Positions 6,086 to 8,026 of a stretch of 8,026 bases of DNA are shown here, piece after piece. Position numbers and translations under genes: made by a program. The notes under the pieces are model-generated. The model saw only the letters and a list, made by a program, of their open reading frames with translations. It had not been told where the DNA came from and made no database searches. The first letter of the stretch is position 1; each line of letters starts with the position of its first letter. Origin of the DNA: Gammaproteobacteria bacterium (lineage in GTDB: Bacteria > Pseudomonadota > Gammaproteobacteria > Steroidobacterales > GCA-2729495); contig JAHDYN010000067.1 in NCBI GenBank assembly GCA_023383735.1, positions 1 through 8,026 on the forward strand, read 5' to 3'.

Positions 6086-6973
6086 TCAGGCTGCAACAGC
6101 GTTGGCCGAAGCTGCATCCATCGACCGGTAGACCATCGCCAGCACCCCGGCAAACAACAGCAGCACTGCAGCCATCGCAATGCTGTATTCAGTCGGTTTG
6201 ATCCAGATTTCCGGATACAGGCCCCAGCGTGCGAAGGCCTCGATCGGCAACCAGAGGATGTTTCCGGTTGGAATCGCATAGCGGAACGTGGCGCCAAACC
6301 CCCGCTGCTTCAGGAGCTGGGAGAACAGCCAGATACCCCAGAAGAGAATGCCGACCGTGATGGACATGGCGGCAATCGAGTCATAGCGGATGCCGCGCGG
6401 ATCGTTGATGTAGATCGCGAACAGATAAATGGTCCAGATCAGGAACACCGTTTCCATCGCCGTGTTGCGCGCATGCTGGCGCTTGAAGCCGGGCGTCATG
6501 CTGTCCGGGCGCAGATTGAAGGTGCGATGGAACCACATGAACATGCGGCAGCGCGTGTCCTTGTTGGCGCCGAGGAATATCAGCAGGCTCAGCACGACAA
6601 GCGTGGTCGCCTGAATCATCAGGAGTTCGCCCGACAGGATGGCAAATCCGCCGTCCATGACCGGCTCGATGGCCAGTGAATGGCTGAAGTAGCGCCAGCT
6701 CCATTCGAAGGAACCACACCAGATCAGGTTGCCGCCGAGGTAGCCGAGAATGGTGCCCTGGGTCTCGCTACGCTTCATGCCGATCCAGACCAGCACGAAG
6801 CCGAGAAACCCCATCAGCCAGGAAATCGTCCCGTCGAGCAGGCCGACGCCCCCGGTGGCAGCCACCAGCAGCACGACCAGGGAATGCCCGAGAGCCAGGC
6901 CTCCCCACACCACCAGCAGGCACACGAGGCCCAGCAGGGGCTGACTGCCCATCCGTTTGAGTACCGCATCCAT
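6086..6973 (-). CDS. Polytopic inner-membrane protein of unknown family
   Basis: A 295-residue protein with about seven hydrophobic helices, near residues 12-38, 44-66, 72-90, 114-135, 173-190, 199-220 and 264-283. I do not recognise the family. The loops have conspicuous conserved-looking pieces: GSFEWSWRYFSHSLAIEP (87-104), MFMWFHRTFNLRPDSMTPGF (144-163) followed by KRQHARNTAMET, DPRGIRYDS (191-199) and PIEAFARWGLYPEIWIKPTE (243-262). Histidines at 97, 149 and 167 could bind metal or haem, but no family motif confirms this. ATG 6973 has AAGGACGG about nine bases upstream. It is the first gene after the divergent control region, and the TonB-dependent receptor follows after 66 bp on the same strand, so co-transcription is likely. 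It may transport, modify or sense the receptor's ligand (inference). No ATP-binding, permease or exporter signature is visible. Confidence 0.8.
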   Translation of the reverse strand: MDAVLKRMGSQPLLGLVCLLVVWGGLALGHSLVVLLVAATGGVGLLDGTISWLMGFLGFVLVWIGMKRSETQGTILGYLGGNLIWCGSFEWSWRYFSHSLAIEPVMDGGFAILSGELLMIQATTLVVLSLLIFLGANKDTRCRMFMWFHRTFNLRPDSMTPGFKRQHARNTAMETVFLIWTIYLFAIYINDPRGIRYDSIAAMSITVGILFWGIWLFSQLLKQRGFGATFRYAIPTGNILWLPIEAFARWGLYPEIWIKPTEYSIAMAAVLLLFAGVLAMVYRSMDAASANAVAA

Positions 6974-6990
6974 CCGGCCAATCCGTCCTT

Positions 6991-7012
6991 CGCTCTGGCG
7001 TACTGCAGAGCG
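6991..7012. promoter_or_regulatory. Inverted repeat upstream of the membrane-protein gene
   Basis: CGCTCTG (6991-6997) and CAGAGCG (7006-7012) form perfect seven-base arms around an eight-base spacer, 18 bp upstream of the minus-strand start codon. The size and symmetry fit an operator for a dimeric regulator, but the element is also in the expected 5' leader of the transcript and could act as an RNA hairpin just before the ribosome site. No bound protein can be named. Confidence 0.4.
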
Positions 7013-7075
7013 AACAAGCTAGCCACCAGATGTCTGCAACACCATCGAAGTTTCCTGAATCACAACGGAATATCC

Positions 7076-7081
7076 TAGAAT
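7076..7081 (+). promoter_or_regulatory. Candidate -10 element (TAGAAT) for the LytTR gene
   Basis: TAGAAT matches five of six -10 positions and would put transcription start near 7088, about 50 bases before ATG 7139. The -35 is weak (TTCCTG around 7052-7057). On the other strand TAGGAT (7071-7076) could be a -10 for the membrane-protein gene, with TTCGTG 17 bp upstream, so divergent promoters may overlap here. Both are read by eye and are uncertain. Confidence 0.35.
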
Positions 7082-7093
7082 CGCATTCATGCA

Positions 7094-7110
7094 GCACGAA
7101 TTCGTCGTGC
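7094..7110. promoter_or_regulatory. Palindromic element in the LytTR gene leader
   Basis: GCACGA (7094-7099) and TCGTGC (7105-7110) are perfect six-base arms around five bases, and ACGAATTCGT (7096-7105) within it is a perfect ten-base palindrome. It sits just downstream of the likely LytTR promoter, where a bound regulator would block transcription or an RNA hairpin would form. It does not resemble the direct-repeat pattern usual for LytTR binding sites. Confidence 0.4.
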
Positions 7111-7138
7111 CTTGGCCCTGGTGGATCCAGTCAGACTC

Positions 7139-8026
7139 ATGGCAGCCGACACCCCGACGGATGGCGACCAGGCCGAGCCCGGCCCCCTGGAGCAGATCAG
7201 GGCCAGGCTGAGCTGGCAGGTGCTTGCCTTCTACCTGCTGGTGCCCCTGGCACTGGGCGCCTACGGGGCAATCAACAACTGGCAACTGATCGAGTCCATC
7301 GGCCCCTTCTGGGCCATCGCCTTCTATCTGGGCCACGCCTTCCCGCCCTGGTTCAGCACCTGCCTGCTGACCAGCCTGGCGATGCACCTGCTCCAGCCAT
7401 GGAAACCCCGGCCACTCATCATCCTGCTGAGCGGACACACCATTTCCTGCCTGATCACCCTGCCCTACATCAGCTGGCTGATCGGCGCGTTTGCCAGCCA
7501 GTGGCCGGACAGCGGCCTTGAAGTGCAACCCACCAGTCTGCTGGCGGCCAGCTACTGGGCTTATTGGCTGCGGGCAGGCGCCGTCTGGCTGGGCACCAAC
7601 TTCATCTTCGACCGCCTGCTCGGCTTGCCCCGCTACCGCTACGACGCGATATCACCTGGCGCAGCTCCGGATGCCGCCGAAAGCGATACGGCGGTCGCCG
7701 CATCCAGCGGGAACCGGCCAGCCTTCCTGGAGCGTGTGCCGGCCGCAGTTTCGCTGCCGGAAGTGATCGCAGTGAAGGCCGAACAGCACTACATCAGGAT
7801 CATCACCCCGACCCGAAGCTATCTCGTACTGCACCGCTTCAGCGACGCCCTGTGCGAACTGCCGTCGAACGACGGGCTGCAGCTCCATCGGAGCTGGTGG
7901 GTGAGACGGGATGCGATTCGGCGTGTGCGGCAGAACTCGCGCAAGATGTCGGTCATCCTGCAGACGGGCGAAGAGATCCCTGTCAGCGGCCCCTACCAGG
8001 CACTGGTACGGCAACTCGCGCGATCG
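7139..8026 (+). CDS. Membrane-anchored LytTR-domain transcriptional regulator (3' end cut by window)
   Basis: The frame is open for 296 codons to the right edge with no stop. Residues 1-25 are hydrophilic. Four membrane helices follow near 27-46, 56-84, 92-117 and 134-157, for example LAFYLLVPLALGAYG and RPLIILLSGHTISCLITLPY. A linker covers about 165-200, then a LytTR DNA-binding domain from about 203. Its marks are VIAVKAEQHYIRIITPTRSY, LQLHRSWWVRRDAIRRV (247-263) and the late GEEIPVSGPYQALVRQL (277-293). LytTR domains bind promoter DNA through a beta-rich fold. No receiver domain is present, so the membrane part probably senses the signal or a partner protein. ATG 7139 is the first ATG in frame. 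Its ribosome site is weak, and GTG 7121 or TTG 7112 remain possible starts. The domain is nearly complete, so the real end is probably just outside the window. It diverges from the membrane-protein/receptor pair and may regulate it. Confidence 0.9.
   Translation, partial: MAADTPTDGDQAEPGPLEQIRARLSWQVLAFYLLVPLALGAYGAINNWQLIESIGPFWAIAFYLGHAFPPWFSTCLLTSLAMHLLQPWKPRPLIILLSGHTISCLITLPYISWLIGAFASQWPDSGLEVQPTSLLAASYWAYWLRAGAVWLGTNFIFDRLLGLPRYRYDAISPGAAPDAAESDTAVAASSGNRPAFLERVPAAVSLPEVIAVKAEQHYIRIITPTRSYLVLHRFSDALCELPSNDGLQLHRSWWVRRDAIRRVRQNSRKMSVILQTGEEIPVSGPYQALVRQLARS

Noticed and set aside
7030..7521. Plus-strand open frame overlapping the start of the LytTR gene in another phase
   Set aside because: The Pro/Arg/Gly/Ala-rich translation without helices is typical of a shifted frame, and the LytTR frame explains the same DNA.
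7019..7528. Minus-strand open frame of 169 codons opposite the LytTR gene
   Set aside because: Gln/Gly-rich antisense shadow that also crosses the divergent promoter region. No motif.
1..8026. tRNA, rRNA, CRISPR array, insertion sequence or attachment site
   Set aside because: No cloverleaf-like sequence, spaced repeats, transposase-like frame with terminal repeats, or duplicated target site was found on reading both strands by eye.

Overview
The window looks like chromosomal DNA from a GC-rich (roughly 60% by eye) proteobacterium, most likely a gammaproteobacterium. The support is a DarP/YjgA ribosome-biogenesis protein, a family of beta- and gammaproteobacteria; a large outer-membrane TonB-dependent receptor; a DUF5658-type membrane protein with its Arg-rich N-terminal linker; and a proteobacterial-style LytTR regulator fused to membrane helices. 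There is no rRNA, tRNA, insertion sequence, CRISPR array or prophage signal. Genus-level placement is not possible from what can be seen.

Layout. (1) Positions 1-828, minus strand: a DUF5658-like membrane protein followed 10 bp later by the 5' part of a Tat-signal aldo/keto reductase that runs off the left edge. (2) Positions 930-1223, plus: a small HicB-like protein with no HicA partner. (3) Positions 1239-2711, minus: a tight three-gene run made of a short coiled-coil protein, a monohaem cytochrome c, and an exported four-cysteine protein of unknown function. (4) Positions 2790-3404, plus: darP, divergent from that run. (5) Positions 3405-3478: a GC-rich hairpin between convergent genes. 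(6) Positions 3479-6973, minus: an unrecognised polytopic membrane protein and then an 846-residue TonB-dependent receptor. (7) Positions 7139-8026, plus: a four-helix membrane protein with a C-terminal LytTR DNA-binding domain. It is cut by the right edge and diverges from the membrane-protein/receptor pair across a 165-bp control region.

The part that looks most like an undescribed system is region 6-7. A membrane-anchored LytTR regulator diverges from a membrane protein of unknown family that is co-oriented with a TonB-dependent receptor. Short perfect inverted repeats lie in the divergent region, and a hairpin lies between the two minus-strand genes. A reasonable hypothesis is a sensing and uptake module: the receptor brings a ligand across the outer membrane, the polytopic protein handles or senses it at the inner membrane, and the LytTR protein controls the divergent promoter. 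The order and domains are seen in the sequence; the shared function is inference. A second, smaller candidate is the cytochrome c plus exported four-cysteine protein pair, which may form a periplasmic redox unit.

All gaps between genes are under 300 bases. The regulatory candidates in them are listed individually.
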